64,000 nt of DNA, taken from Roseateles sp966211105 (GTDB taxonomy: Bacteria > Pseudomonadota > Gammaproteobacteria > Burkholderiales > Burkholderiaceae_C). Below the pieces are notes generated by a model. The model was not told the DNA's origin and searched no databases. It was given only the letters and a program-made list of their open reading frames with translations. Positions 44,665-53,389 of the stretch are shown in pieces. The position numbers were made by a program, and so were the translations under genes. Every line of letters starts with the position of its first letter. Within the stretch, counting starts at the first letter, position 1. The stretch is taken from positions 1 to 64,000 of the forward strand of contig CBIHMU010000010.1 of the NCBI GenBank assembly GCA_966211105.1, written 5' to 3'.

Positions 44665-46206
44665 ATGAATCAAGACGCCACTCCGCGCGCCCCGGTGCGC
44701 CGCGTCGTCATCGCCGGCGGCGGCACCGCCGGCTGGATGGTGGCGGCCTGCCTGTCCAAGACGCTGGGCAAGGGCCTCGACATCCGCCTCGTCGAATCCG
44801 ACGAGATCGGCACGGTGGGCGTCGGCGAGGCCACCATCCCGACGCTGCTGACCTTCAACCACCTGCTCGGCATCCCGGAGCAGGAGTTCATGGCCGCGAC
44901 GCAGGCCACCTTCAAGCTCGGCATCCGGTTCGAAGGCTGGCGCGATGTCGGCGAGGACTACATCCACTCGTTCGGCACGACCGGCACCGACCACTGGACG
45001 GCGGGCTTCCAGCACTTCTGGCGCAAGGGCCGGGAGCGCGGCATCGCAACCGACTACGGCGACTACTGCCTGGAACTGCGCGCGGCGCAGGAGCACCGGT
45101 TCGCGCACCTGCCGCGGGCGGGGATGAACTACGCGTTCCACATCGACGCGACCCTGTACGGCCGCTACCTGCGCCGCTTCAGCGAGGGCCACGGCGTGGT
45201 GCGTGTCGAAGGGAAGATCGCCGAGGTGATGCGGCACGGCGAGGACGGCAAGGACGGCAAGGACGGGGATCTGCGCGCGCTGAAGCTGCAGGACGGGACG
45301 GAGATCGAGGGCGATCTCTTCATCGACTGCACGGGGATGCGCTCGCTGCTGCTGGGCCAGACGCTGGGCGTGGGCTACCAGGACTGGTCTGAATGGCTGC
45401 CGTGCGACAGCGCGATCGCCGTCCAGACGGCCTCCGTGCGCGAGGCGGCGCCCTACACGCGCTCGATCGCGCATCCGTGGGGCTGGCAGTGGCAGATCCC
45501 GCTGCAGCACCGCGTCGGCAACGGCGTGGTCTTCAGCAGCCGCTACACCGACGACGACACGGCCAAGGCGGCGCTGCTGGGCAACATCGAGGGCCAGGTG
45601 TTGACGGAGCCCCGCGTGATCCGTTTCAAGCCCGGACAGCGCGACGTCGTGTGGAAGCGCAACGTGGTCGGCATCGGTCTGGCGAGCGGCTTCCTCGAGC
45701 CGCTGGAGTCGACCAGCATCCACCTGATCCAGCGCAGCGCGATCCGGCTGATGCAGATGTTCCCCAAGGACGGCATCCGGCAGTCCGACGTGGACGAATA
45801 CAACGCGCAGATGGCGCACGAGCTGGAGCACATCCGCGACTTCATCGTGCTGCACTATCACGTCACGAATCGCGTCGACTCGCCGATGTGGCGCGACATG
45901 CGGGCCATGAGCGTGCCGCCGTCGCTGCAGCATCGGCTGGCTCTCTTCCGCGAGACGGGACGCGTGTTCCGCGTGCCCAACGAGCTGTTCACCGAGAACT
46001 CCTGGATCCAGGTGATGCTGGGACAGGGGCTGATGCCGGAGCAGCACCACCCGATCGCGGACCTGATGGACGATCGTGAGCTGGGCGGATTCCTCGGCGA
46101 GATGCGCGAGCGGATCGAGCAGACCGTGCGGCAGCTGCCGGGCCATCAGCAGTATGTGGCGAGGTATGCGCCGGCGGCGGTCGGGAAGGCGCCGGTGCCG
46201 GCCTGA
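44665..46206 (+). CDS. Flavin-dependent tryptophan-halogenase-like protein
   Basis: This 513-residue protein has the FAD motif VVIAGGGTAGWMVA, a VGVGEATIPT motif, the halogenase signature WGWQWQIPL and GIGLASGFLEPLESTSIHLI. In carbohydrate loci such proteins seldom have a known substrate; halogenation is not proven. EDGKDGKDGD at about 192-202 is coded by a 9-bp repeat. It is translationally close to the cupin gene and ends the carbohydrate locus. Confidence 0.9.
   Translation: MNQDATPRAPVRRVVIAGGGTAGWMVAACLSKTLGKGLDIRLVESDEIGTVGVGEATIPTLLTFNHLLGIPEQEFMAATQATFKLGIRFEGWRDVGEDYIHSFGTTGTDHWTAGFQHFWRKGRERGIATDYGDYCLELRAAQEHRFAHLPRAGMNYAFHIDATLYGRYLRRFSEGHGVVRVEGKIAEVMRHGEDGKDGKDGDLRALKLQDGTEIEGDLFIDCTGMRSLLLGQTLGVGYQDWSEWLPCDSAIAVQTASVREAAPYTRSIAHPWGWQWQIPLQHRVGNGVVFSSRYTDDDTAKAALLGNIEGQVLTEPRVIRFKPGQRDVVWKRNVVGIGLASGFLEPLESTSIHLIQRSAIRLMQMFPKDGIRQSDVDEYNAQMAHELEHIRDFIVLHYHVTNRVDSPMWRDMRAMSVPPSLQHRLALFRETGRVFRVPNELFTENSWIQVMLGQGLMPEQHHPIADLMDDRELGGFLGEMRERIEQTVRQLPGHQQYVARYAPAAVGKAPVPA
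45241..45267. repeat. 9-bp tandem repeat (3 units) in the halogenase-like gene
   Basis: GAGGACGGC, AAGGACGGC and AAGGACGGG code for EDG-KDG-KDG in a surface loop. Confidence 0.8.
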
Positions 46207-46315
46207 CCGGTGCTGGAGGTTGCGCAGGTTCGATGGCGGCGGGTGAAGGCGCCCGAAGGTCCCGACGTGTCGTCATCCGGGCGGACGCCTTATGCTTCAC
46301 CGCACCGGAGGAACC

Positions 46316-46606
46316 ATGCCCGCCCACAACGATCCGACATCCGATGATTTCGTCTGCGTCGCGACGCTGGACTCACCGACCGAAGCCCACCTGCTGAAGG
46401 GCGTGCTGGAAGCCGTCCACCTCACGCCGCATCTCGCGGACGAGCACATGGTCCGGAACTATTCGCTGTTGTCGCCGGCGCTCGGCGGTGTGCGCGTGCT
46501 GGTGCCGGCATCGGAAGCTGCCGCGGCCCACAGGACCATCGCGGAATTCGAGGCCGGGGCCTATCGGCTCGAGGACGACGACGGGCGGGAGCAGCCCGCG
46601 CGCTGA
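46316..46606 (+). CDS. DUF2007-type small protein
   Basis: This 96-residue protein has FVCVATLDSPTEAHLLKGVL, a short acidic stretch and LGGVRVLVPASEAAAAHRTI, the ferredoxin-like fold of the DUF2007/putative signal transducer family. GGAGG precedes the ATG at 46316. No membrane span. Function unknown. Confidence 0.8.
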   Translation: MPAHNDPTSDDFVCVATLDSPTEAHLLKGVLEAVHLTPHLADEHMVRNYSLLSPALGGVRVLVPASEAAAAHRTIAEFEAGAYRLEDDDGREQPAR

Positions 46607-46670
46607 GCTGAACGCCGGCGACTCCGCTTGGCGCACCGATTGCCGGCTAGGCCAGTTCCGGAGACCTTCC

Positions 46671-47381
46671 ATGCGTGGCGCCCTCGACTTCACTTCCTGG
46701 CAGACGATGCTCTCGACGCTGATCGGGCTCGTCATCGTGTCGCTCATCGCCGTCGGCGTGCGGCTGCTCGTGATGCAGTCGGTGCAGCAGCGGCGCGAGC
46801 GCGCGAACCGGCAGATCAATGAACGGCTCAAGACGTTGATCGCGGCGTACAAGACGCTGGGGGGCTCGTTCACCGGCACGCTCGCCGTGGACCCGCGCCA
46901 TCTGCGCGACCTGCGCCAGCTCGCCGAGCCCGGCACGATGGCGATCGGCGCCTCCGACCGCGCGCGCCGCATGCGCGATGCGGTCGAGGCCGCACTGTCC
47001 GACATCATCCTGCTCGGCACCGACGAACAGGTGCGCCTCGCCGCGCAGGCGGCCCAGGACATGGTGACCGGCAAGCCGGTGGAAACGGCGGCGCTCGTTG
47101 CCTCCCTGCGCGATTTCATCCGCGAGGTGCTGGAGCTCGATCCGATCCCGGCGTCCGTCGTGATTCCGAAGCAGGGGCCGCTGAGGCCCGCAGGCAGCGG
47201 CGGCGGCAAGGGCGGTGGGGCCGCTGGGCGCGAAGGCGGATCACGCGGCGGCGGCGGTGGCGGCGGTGGTGGCGGCGCTGCGGGTGCCGGTGGACTCGGT
47301 GCCGGACTGGGGCTGGGTGCCGCGGGCAGCCACGTCGCTGACGCCTCCAAAGATCCCATGGATGACGAACCTTCCAAGTAG
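46671..47381 (+). CDS. Single-span membrane protein with Gly-rich tail, unknown function
   Basis: This 236-residue protein has one N-terminal membrane span (about 14-36, LIGLVIVSLIAVGVRLLVM), an alpha-helical basic part (QQRRERANRQINERLKTLIA), an alpha-helical domain and a C-terminal Gly-rich run of about 50 residues coded by GGC repeats (47195-47310). The start at 46671 follows the normal position for such N-terminal spans; longer frames upstream are shadows. No family recognised. Confidence 0.6.
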   Translation: MRGALDFTSWQTMLSTLIGLVIVSLIAVGVRLLVMQSVQQRRERANRQINERLKTLIAAYKTLGGSFTGTLAVDPRHLRDLRQLAEPGTMAIGASDRARRMRDAVEAALSDIILLGTDEQVRLAAQAAQDMVTGKPVETAALVASLRDFIREVLELDPIPASVVIPKQGPLRPAGSGGGKGGGAAGREGGSRGGGGGGGGGGAAGAGGLGAGLGLGAAGSHVADASKDPMDDEPSK

Positions 47382-47399
47382 GTCGTCCAACGTCGACGG

Positions 47400-48191
47400 C
47401 TAGCGGCGCTCCCAGTGGTACGGCGTCGTCGTCGACACCTTCACCAGCCCCGAGGCTTCCAGGATGGGCCTGGAGAAGTCCGTCGAGTCGCTGTGGATCA
47501 GCGTCTTCCCCAGCGTCAGCGCCTCGCGCGCACGCGCTGCGGTGAGCGCGCGATAGATGCCTCGTCCGCGCCACGCCGGACGCGTGGCGCCGCCCCAGAT
47601 GCCCGCGAAGCTCGTGCCAGCGACGGGCTCCAGCCGCCCGGCGGTGACCACTTCGCCGTCGCACTCCGCGATCCACAGGGACATGCCGTCGTCGCGTGCG
47701 AGACGCTCCAGCAGGGACAGCCCCATGGGCGCCGGATCGAAGTCACCGAAGACCTCGGCCTGCATCGCGCACATGCGCGCCACCTCATGCGGCTCCCGGA
47801 TGGTGCGCATCGTCACGCCCTCGGGCAACGGCACGTCGTCGACCAGCAGCCGCGCTTCGCCGATCATGATCGACTCCGGCGGATCCGGCTCGAACCCATG
47901 CTCGACGAGCGCCTGATGCAGCCCCGGTGCCAGGTCATGCCAGCGCGACTTCCATTCGAGGTGCGTGATGGCGGGATCGGCCTGGAAATGACGACGCGCT
48001 TCTGCAACGAGTCTGCGAACCTCCGCCGCGTCGGCACCGCCAAGATCGCGGTAAGTCACGAAGCCGCGACCCCGCGCGAAGGTCACCAGCCGCAGCGGAC
48101 CCAGCAGCGTGACGGCAATGGCGCTCGGTGTCTCCGCGTCCGAGCGGAGTTGGTCGTCGTAGGCGGCAAGCAGAGCGGCTGTGTCCTTCAT
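47400..48191 (-). CDS. GNAT-family acetyltransferase
   Basis: This 263-residue protein has a C-terminal GNAT domain: MSLWIAECDGEVVTAGRLEP, WGGATRPAWRGRGIYRALTA (acetyl-CoA loop RGRGIYRAL) and TLIHSDSTDFSRPILEASGL. The N-terminal half is a degenerate second GNAT-like domain. It is divergent from the TetR gene, sharing about 75 bases with it. The start at 48191 is chosen because the extension upstream overlaps the operator. Confidence 0.85.
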   Translation of the reverse strand: MKDTAALLAAYDDQLRSDAETPSAIAVTLLGPLRLVTFARGRGFVTYRDLGGADAAEVRRLVAEARRHFQADPAITHLEWKSRWHDLAPGLHQALVEHGFEPDPPESIMIGEARLLVDDVPLPEGVTMRTIREPHEVARMCAMQAEVFGDFDPAPMGLSLLERLARDDGMSLWIAECDGEVVTAGRLEPVAGTSFAGIWGGATRPAWRGRGIYRALTAARAREALTLGKTLIHSDSTDFSRPILEASGLVKVSTTTPYHWERR

Positions 48192-48240
48192 GCCGCTGCA
48201 TGGTAGTGGACATGCAGCCAAACCCATCAACTTGACCGTT

Positions 48241-48266
48241 TTGACCATTTCGGTACACTTGGTCAA
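48241..48266. promoter_or_regulatory. Inverted repeat TTGACC-N14-GGTCAA abutting the TetR start codon
   Basis: TTGACC at 48241-48246 and GGTCAA at 48261-48266 flank 14 bases; the TetR ATG follows immediately. No ribosome site is visible, so the message may be leaderless. It is the likely TetR autoregulatory site. Confidence 0.5.
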
Positions 48267-48857
48267 ATGACATCAAGCAACGATGGGCAGACCGCCTCGG
48301 CCAATGCGCGACGGGACACCATCCTGGACGCGGCGATCCGGGAGTTCGGACAGCGCGGTTACCGCAAGACCTCCATCGAAGATCTCGCTTCGGCGGCCCA
48401 GATCTCGAAGCAGGGGCTCTACCTGCACTTCGCCGGAAAGAACGAGGTCTTCGTCGCCGCGATGCAGAAGTACCTCAGGGACGGTCTGGCGCTCGTCGAC
48501 GAGGCGCTCAGCCGCACCGACCAGCCGCTCTCCAGACGACTCGCCGCCGCCATGGAGGCCTGGTTCGGTCGTCATCTCGCCACCTTCACGCCGACCTCGT
48601 TCGACGTGATCGAGGCCGGCGATCAGCTCTCCTCGAAAGACGTCGAGCACGTGAAGGTCGCCTTCCAGCAGCGCATCGCCAAGGCCTTGGCATCGGCGCC
48701 GGCGTTCATGAACGTCCCGTCGAACCGGTCGCCGCAGGACGTCGCGCAAGTGCTCTTCCTGTGCGGCCTCACCTGGAAGGACGGCCGGCCGACCGCCCAG
48801 GAATTCTCAAAACGCGTCCGGCTGTGCGTCCGCGTCTGCTGCCATCTGGAGGAATGA
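48267..48857 (+). CDS. TetR-family transcriptional regulator
   Basis: This 196-residue regulator has an N-terminal TetR HTH (RRDTILDAAIREFGQRGYRK, TSIEDLASAAQISKQGLYLH, FAGKNEVF) and a helical C-terminal ligand part. It is divergent from the GNAT gene and stops 3 bases before the SDR gene, which it probably controls. The inducer is unknown. Confidence 0.9.
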   Translation: MTSSNDGQTASANARRDTILDAAIREFGQRGYRKTSIEDLASAAQISKQGLYLHFAGKNEVFVAAMQKYLRDGLALVDEALSRTDQPLSRRLAAAMEAWFGRHLATFTPTSFDVIEAGDQLSSKDVEHVKVAFQQRIAKALASAPAFMNVPSNRSPQDVAQVLFLCGLTWKDGRPTAQEFSKRVRLCVRVCCHLEE

Positions 48858-48860
48858 TCC

Positions 48861-49889
48861 ATGAGCAAGGTCCTCGTCACCGGCGGATCCGGTTTTCTCG
48901 GCGGTCACTGCATCGTCCAACTCCTGCAGGCCGGCCATGAGGTCCGCACCACCGTGCGCTCGGCGAGCCGCTCGTCCGTCGTGCGGGACATGGTCCGCGA
49001 GGGCGGCGCCGATCCGGACGCCCGTCTCGACATCGTGATCGCGGACCTCGGTGCGGATGCCGGGTGGGCCGAAGCCGTCGCCGGCTGCGACTACGTGCTG
49101 CACACGGCGTCGCCGTTTCCTCCGGGCGCGCCCCAGCACGAGGACGAGCTGATCGTCCCCGCGCGCGAGGGCACGCTCCGGGTGCTGCGCGCCGCGCGGA
49201 CGGCGGGTGTGGCGCGGGTGGTGCTGACGTCCTCCTTCGCCGCGATCGGGTACGGGCACGCCCGTCTGGAACAGCCGCTCGATGAGTCCCACTGGAGCCG
49301 GCTGGAAGCCGATACCACCGCCTATGTGAAGTCGAAGACGCTGGCCGAGCGCGCCGCCTGGGACTTCGTCGCCGCAGCGGGTCGAGGACTGGAGCTCGTC
49401 GTGATCAATCCAGTCGGCATCTTCGGCCCGGTGCTCGGCGCCGACTACTCGTCATCGATCGGCTTGATCAAGCGCATGCTGGACGGCCAGATCAGCGCCT
49501 GTCCGCAACTGCACTTCGGCGTGGTGGACGTGCGGGACGTCGCCGATCTGCATCTTCGCGCGATGACGCATCCGCAGGCCGCGGGCCAACGTTTCCTCGC
49601 TGCCGCCGGCGACTGCGTATCGATGCTCGATGTCGCGCGCATGCTGCGCGCCGGTCTGGGCGAGGCGGCGCGCCTCGCGCCCACGCGGCAGCTGCCGAAC
49701 TGGCTGGTCCGCCTCACCGCCCGCTTCAAGCCCGGGCTGCGCCAGCTGCTGCCCGAGCTCGGCAAGGTGAAGCACCTCTCCAACCTCAAGGCGCGACGCG
49801 TGCTCGACTGGCAACCGCGCGGCGACGCCGAAGCGATCGTCGCAACAGGAGCGAGCCTGGCCCGCCGGGGTCTGCTGGGCACCCGCTGA
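48861..49889 (+). CDS. Extended SDR, NAD-dependent epimerase/dihydroflavonol-reductase-like
   Basis: This 342-residue protein has the Rossmann motif VLVTGGSGFLGGHC, NPVGIFGPVLGADYSSS and the catalytic YVKSK (Tyr-x-x-x-Lys). It resembles dihydroflavonol/aldehyde reductases acting on ketones or aldehydes. The start codon is 3 bases after the TetR stop, so both form an operon. Substrate unknown. Confidence 0.9.
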   Translation: MSKVLVTGGSGFLGGHCIVQLLQAGHEVRTTVRSASRSSVVRDMVREGGADPDARLDIVIADLGADAGWAEAVAGCDYVLHTASPFPPGAPQHEDELIVPAREGTLRVLRAARTAGVARVVLTSSFAAIGYGHARLEQPLDESHWSRLEADTTAYVKSKTLAERAAWDFVAAAGRGLELVVINPVGIFGPVLGADYSSSIGLIKRMLDGQISACPQLHFGVVDVRDVADLHLRAMTHPQAAGQRFLAAAGDCVSMLDVARMLRAGLGEAARLAPTRQLPNWLVRLTARFKPGLRQLLPELGKVKHLSNLKARRVLDWQPRGDAEAIVATGASLARRGLLGTR

Positions 49890-50006
49890 ACGCTCGCTGA
49901 TCGCCCGGATGGGCGCGCCGACCCCGGGCGCTACGTCATCCCTTCACGCTGCTGACTTCCTCCGCGAAAAAAATCACGCGCTTCACGACCTCCCAGGTGA
50001 AGCTTC

Positions 50007-52628
50007 ATGAGCACGACATCCCGCCGGTCCTTCCTGACGGCCGCGGTCGCCGGCATGGCGAGCAGCCATGCCTTCGCGCAGACCCTCCGCCAGGCGCTCG
50101 CCACCCCCGCCAACAACGCCACCGGCACGCTCGCCGACGTCGAGCACGTGGTCATCCTGATGCAGGAGAACCGCTCCTTCGACCACTACTTCGGCACGCT
50201 CGCCGGCGTGCGCGGCTACAGCGACCCGCGCCCCATCGCGCTGCCCTCCGGCCAGCCCGTGTGGATGCAGCCCGGCACGGCCCTCGGCGCCCAGGTCCTG
50301 CCCTACCACTTCGACATCCGCAACACCAACGCGCTGCGCGTCGGCCTGGACCACAGCTGGAAGGGCACCGAGGCCACCTGGAAGGACTGGAACGTCTGGG
50401 TGCCCAAGAAGTCGCCCCGCACCATGGGCTACTTCGACCGCAGCGACCTGCCGTTCTATTACGCCCTCGCCGACGCGTTCACCGTCTGCGACGCGTACCA
50501 CTGCTCGATCTTCGGACCGACCGACCCCAACCGCTTCTACGCCCTCACCGGCCACAGCAACGCGGTGGTGACCGGCATCTCGGACTCCAAGCTCTACAAC
50601 GTCACCAACGGCACCTACAACGGCGACATCGCCAACGACAACCCCGCCGCCAAGGGCAACGAGTGGCTGACCTATGCCGAGACGCTCGAGTCCGCCGGCG
50701 TCAGCTGGAAGGTCTACCAGGAGTGGGACAACTACGGCGACAACTACCTGCAGTACTTCAAGAACTTCCGCACCGACGCCAACGGTCAGAAGCTCAGCAG
50801 CGCCTCGCCGCTGTACCGCAAGGGCCGCGCGCTGGCCGCGGGCTCGACCCAGGCCAACGCGCCGGGCACGACCGGCCAGTGGCTGATCGACCAGTTCGCC
50901 GCCGACGTCCGCAGCGGCAACCTGCCGCGCGTGTCCTACATCTGCGCGCCGACCGAGTATTGCGAGCATCCCGACGACACGCCCAACGCCGGTGAGAACT
51001 TCACCGCGCGCCTGCTGCAGGCGCTGGTGCAGACGCCCGAGGTCTGGTCCAAGACCGCGCTGATCCTGACCTACGACGAGAACGACGGCTTCTTCGACCA
51101 CATGCCGTCGGTGATGGCGCCGCTGAACACGGACCGCGGCCGCACGACGATGGCCAACGCCACGCAGGGCGAGATCGCCAACGGCCAGCCGATCGGCCTC
51201 GGCCCGCGCGTGCCGACGATGGTGATCTCGCCGTGGAGCAAGGGCGGCCGCGTCTGCTCGCAGCTGTTCGACCACACCTCGCTGATCCGCTTCACCGAGG
51301 AATGGCTGGTCGCCCTCGGCCACCCGCGCAACGCGGTGCAATGCAACGGCATCTCGCCCTGGCGCCGCGCGGTCTGCGGCGACATGACCAGCGCCTTCGA
51401 CTTCAAGTCCGGCGGCCCCGGGTTCCCCTCCTCCGTGCCGGCGAACGCCGTCTACTTCAAGGGCTGGGGCACGAAGGACGCGCTGCCGCCGACCAACCAG
51501 AGCCTGCCGCGCCAGGAGAAGGCCACCAGCGGCATCCCGCGCCGCGCGGCGCCGCTGTCCTACCGCTCGACCGTCGAGGGCATCGCCGCGACGAACGCGA
51601 AACAGTTCGCGCTGAGCTTCGCCAACGAAGGCAGCGTCACGGCCGCGTTCATCGTCTACTCGACGCTGCGCACCGACGGCCCGTGGCACTACACCGTCGA
51701 ACCGGGCAAGCGCATCGACCAGGAAGTCTGGAACTGGAACAGCGCGCCGCTGCAGCTCGCCGTGCACGGCGACAACGGCTTCCTGCGCGAGTTCCGCATG
51801 AACTTCGACGGCATCGGCCGCCTGGCCGCGACCAGCCTGAAGGAGCAGCCCGCGAGCGCGAGCATCACGCTGACACTGCGCAACGCCAGCACGCAGACGA
51901 TGCGCTTCCGCGTGGTCGACAACGCCTATGGCGACAAGACCGTCGTCACGGTGGACGTGCCGGCGGGCTCCAGTCGTGACCACGTCCGCGCCGTCACGTC
52001 GAGCTACGGCTGGTACGACCTGCTCGTCACCGTCGACGGCGACAACGCCTTCCAGCGCCGCCTGGCGGGCCACGTCGAAGGCGCTGGCCTGGACTTCACC
52101 GATCCGGTGCTCAACGGCCTCGCGCAGGTCGCCTGGAACGCGCCGCCGGTGCTGCCGCCCAGCACGCCGACGGCCACGTTCAAGGCCGACGTCGACCGCG
52201 TGCGCATCGGCGGCGGCGTGTCGCTGACCTGGACCGGCCTGCCCGCGAGCACGACGAACTGGATCGGCCTGTACCGCGTCGGCATGACGCCCGGCGGCCC
52301 CGGCTCGCTGAAGTGGAACTATGTGGCGAGCCCGTCGGGATCGCAGGTGTTCCCGCTCGCCGGCCAGCCGGAGGGCGACTACTTCCTCGGCCTGTTCCTC
52401 AACGACGGCTACGGCGAAGCCGCGCCGCGCCTGTCGGTCCGCATCCGCAAGAACGGCGACGTGAACGCCGACGGCGCCGTCACCGCCGCCGACCGCGACA
52501 CGCTGCGCAACGCCATCGGCAGCTGCGCCGGCGACGCGCGCTTCGAGCCGCTGGCCGACATGGACGGCGACAAGTGCATCACGCAAGCGGATTACCGCGT
52601 CTGGTACCAGCTCTTCAGCACCCTGTGA
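50007..52628 (+). CDS. Tat-exported phosphocholine-specific phospholipase C-like enzyme ending in a dockerin
   Basis: This 873-residue protein has a Tat signal (TSRRSFLTAAVAGM), a phosphoesterase/alkaline-phosphatase-type core (HVVILMQENRSFDHYFGTLA, YDENDGFFDHMPSV, PTMVISPWSKGGRV), two C-terminal DUF756-type beta domains as in phospholipase C, and an Ig-like beta part. The last 60 residues are a type I dockerin: DVNADGAVTAADRDTLRNAI and DMDGDKCITQADYRVWYQLF, each with the DxNxDGxxxxxD calcium pattern. A PEP-CTERM gene with a cohesin-like domain follows after 8 bases. Lipid substrate is by family; dockerin partner is inferred. Confidence 0.92.
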   Translation: MSTTSRRSFLTAAVAGMASSHAFAQTLRQALATPANNATGTLADVEHVVILMQENRSFDHYFGTLAGVRGYSDPRPIALPSGQPVWMQPGTALGAQVLPYHFDIRNTNALRVGLDHSWKGTEATWKDWNVWVPKKSPRTMGYFDRSDLPFYYALADAFTVCDAYHCSIFGPTDPNRFYALTGHSNAVVTGISDSKLYNVTNGTYNGDIANDNPAAKGNEWLTYAETLESAGVSWKVYQEWDNYGDNYLQYFKNFRTDANGQKLSSASPLYRKGRALAAGSTQANAPGTTGQWLIDQFAADVRSGNLPRVSYICAPTEYCEHPDDTPNAGENFTARLLQALVQTPEVWSKTALILTYDENDGFFDHMPSVMAPLNTDRGRTTMANATQGEIANGQPIGLGPRVPTMVISPWSKGGRVCSQLFDHTSLIRFTEEWLVALGHPRNAVQCNGISPWRRAVCGDMTSAFDFKSGGPGFPSSVPANAVYFKGWGTKDALPPTNQSLPRQEKATSGIPRRAAPLSYRSTVEGIAATNAKQFALSFANEGSVTAAFIVYSTLRTDGPWHYTVEPGKRIDQEVWNWNSAPLQLAVHGDNGFLREFRMNFDGIGRLAATSLKEQPASASITLTLRNASTQTMRFRVVDNAYGDKTVVTVDVPAGSSRDHVRAVTSSYGWYDLLVTVDGDNAFQRRLAGHVEGAGLDFTDPVLNGLAQVAWNAPPVLPPSTPTATFKADVDRVRIGGGVSLTWTGLPASTTNWIGLYRVGMTPGGPGSLKWNYVASPSGSQVFPLAGQPEGDYFLGLFLNDGYGEAAPRLSVRIRKNGDVNADGAVTAADRDTLRNAIGSCAGDARFEPLADMDGDKCITQADYRVWYQLFSTL

Positions 52629-52636
52629 GAACCCTC

Positions 52637-53221
52637 ATGACCCTCATGCTCCGCAACCCCCTGCTCGCCGCCGCTGCACTGGCGATCGCTTCGCTGCTCG
52701 TACCGGCCGCCCATGCCGCCACCGTCTCGCTCACGGCGGCCGGTCCTGCCAAGGTCGGCGAAGGCGTGGACCTGCTCATCAGTCTGGTGGATCCGTTCGG
52801 CGGCCTGCCCTCCGATGAAGAGCTGCTGTCCTTCGGCTTCCGCCTCAGCTACGACACGACCAAGCTCTCCTTCGGCAGCTTCACCGCCGCGGCCGGCTGG
52901 GATGACGACAGCCCGTGGCTGGGCGCCGGCACCTTCGGCGGATCGAGCTTCCCCGGCGTCGCCAACGGCGGCCAGACCTCGCTGCTGCTCGGCACGCTGC
53001 ACTTCGGCGCGCTGCAGGGCGGCCTCGCGCAGATCGGCCTGATCACCGATGCCGGCAACCTCAACCACGGCCTCAGCTACCTGTGGAGCGACGTCCAGCC
53101 GCTCAACGCGTCGCTGAACCTGGCGGTGTCCGCGGTGCCGGAGCCAAGCTCCGCGCTGCTGGCGGCGCTGGGCCTGGGCGCACTCGGCGTCACGGCGCGT
53201 CGCCGCAAGCCGTCGCACTGA
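52637..53221 (+). CDS. PEP-CTERM protein with cohesin-like domain
   Basis: This 194-residue protein has a signal peptide (MTLMLRNPLLAAAALAIASL), a cohesin-like beta domain (VSLTAAGPAKVGEGVDLLIS, LLSFGFRLSYDTTKLSFGSF, SLLLGTLHFGALQGG) and a C-terminal PEP motif VPEPSSALLAALGLGALGVT followed by ARRRK. EpsH/exosortase-type anchoring is implied. Its start is 8 bases after the stop of the dockerin-bearing phospholipase, so the two are co-expressed. Cohesin binding to that dockerin is the natural hypothesis. Confidence 0.85.
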   Translation: MTLMLRNPLLAAAALAIASLLVPAAHAATVSLTAAGPAKVGEGVDLLISLVDPFGGLPSDEELLSFGFRLSYDTTKLSFGSFTAAAGWDDDSPWLGAGTFGGSSFPGVANGGQTSLLLGTLHFGALQGGLAQIGLITDAGNLNHGLSYLWSDVQPLNASLNLAVSAVPEPSSALLAALGLGALGVTARRRKPSH

Positions 53222-53230
53222 CGAAGGAGA

Positions 53231-53252
53231 GGCGCCCGCGAACGCGGGCGCC
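53231..53252 (+). terminator. Hairpin after the PEP-CTERM gene
   Basis: GGCGCCCGCG-AA-CGCGGGCGCC is a 10-bp perfect stem followed by only TT. A probable terminator of the phospholipase/PEP-CTERM unit. Confidence 0.6.
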
Positions 53253-53389
53253 TTGATGCGCCTTGATGGCGCCTTGAGGCCGCTCTCCAGCGCGTAGGAC
53301 GACATCCCTGCGACAACCCTCCGCCGTCCGACGGCGCACGTCGACCGCGTCCCCAATACTGGCCCCCACCGCCACCCCAGGGGCCGCCG

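Noticed and set aside
49983..52586. Minus-strand frame of 867 codons opposite the phospholipase.
   Set aside because: Shadow; the plus-strand gene has Tat signal, core motifs and dockerin.
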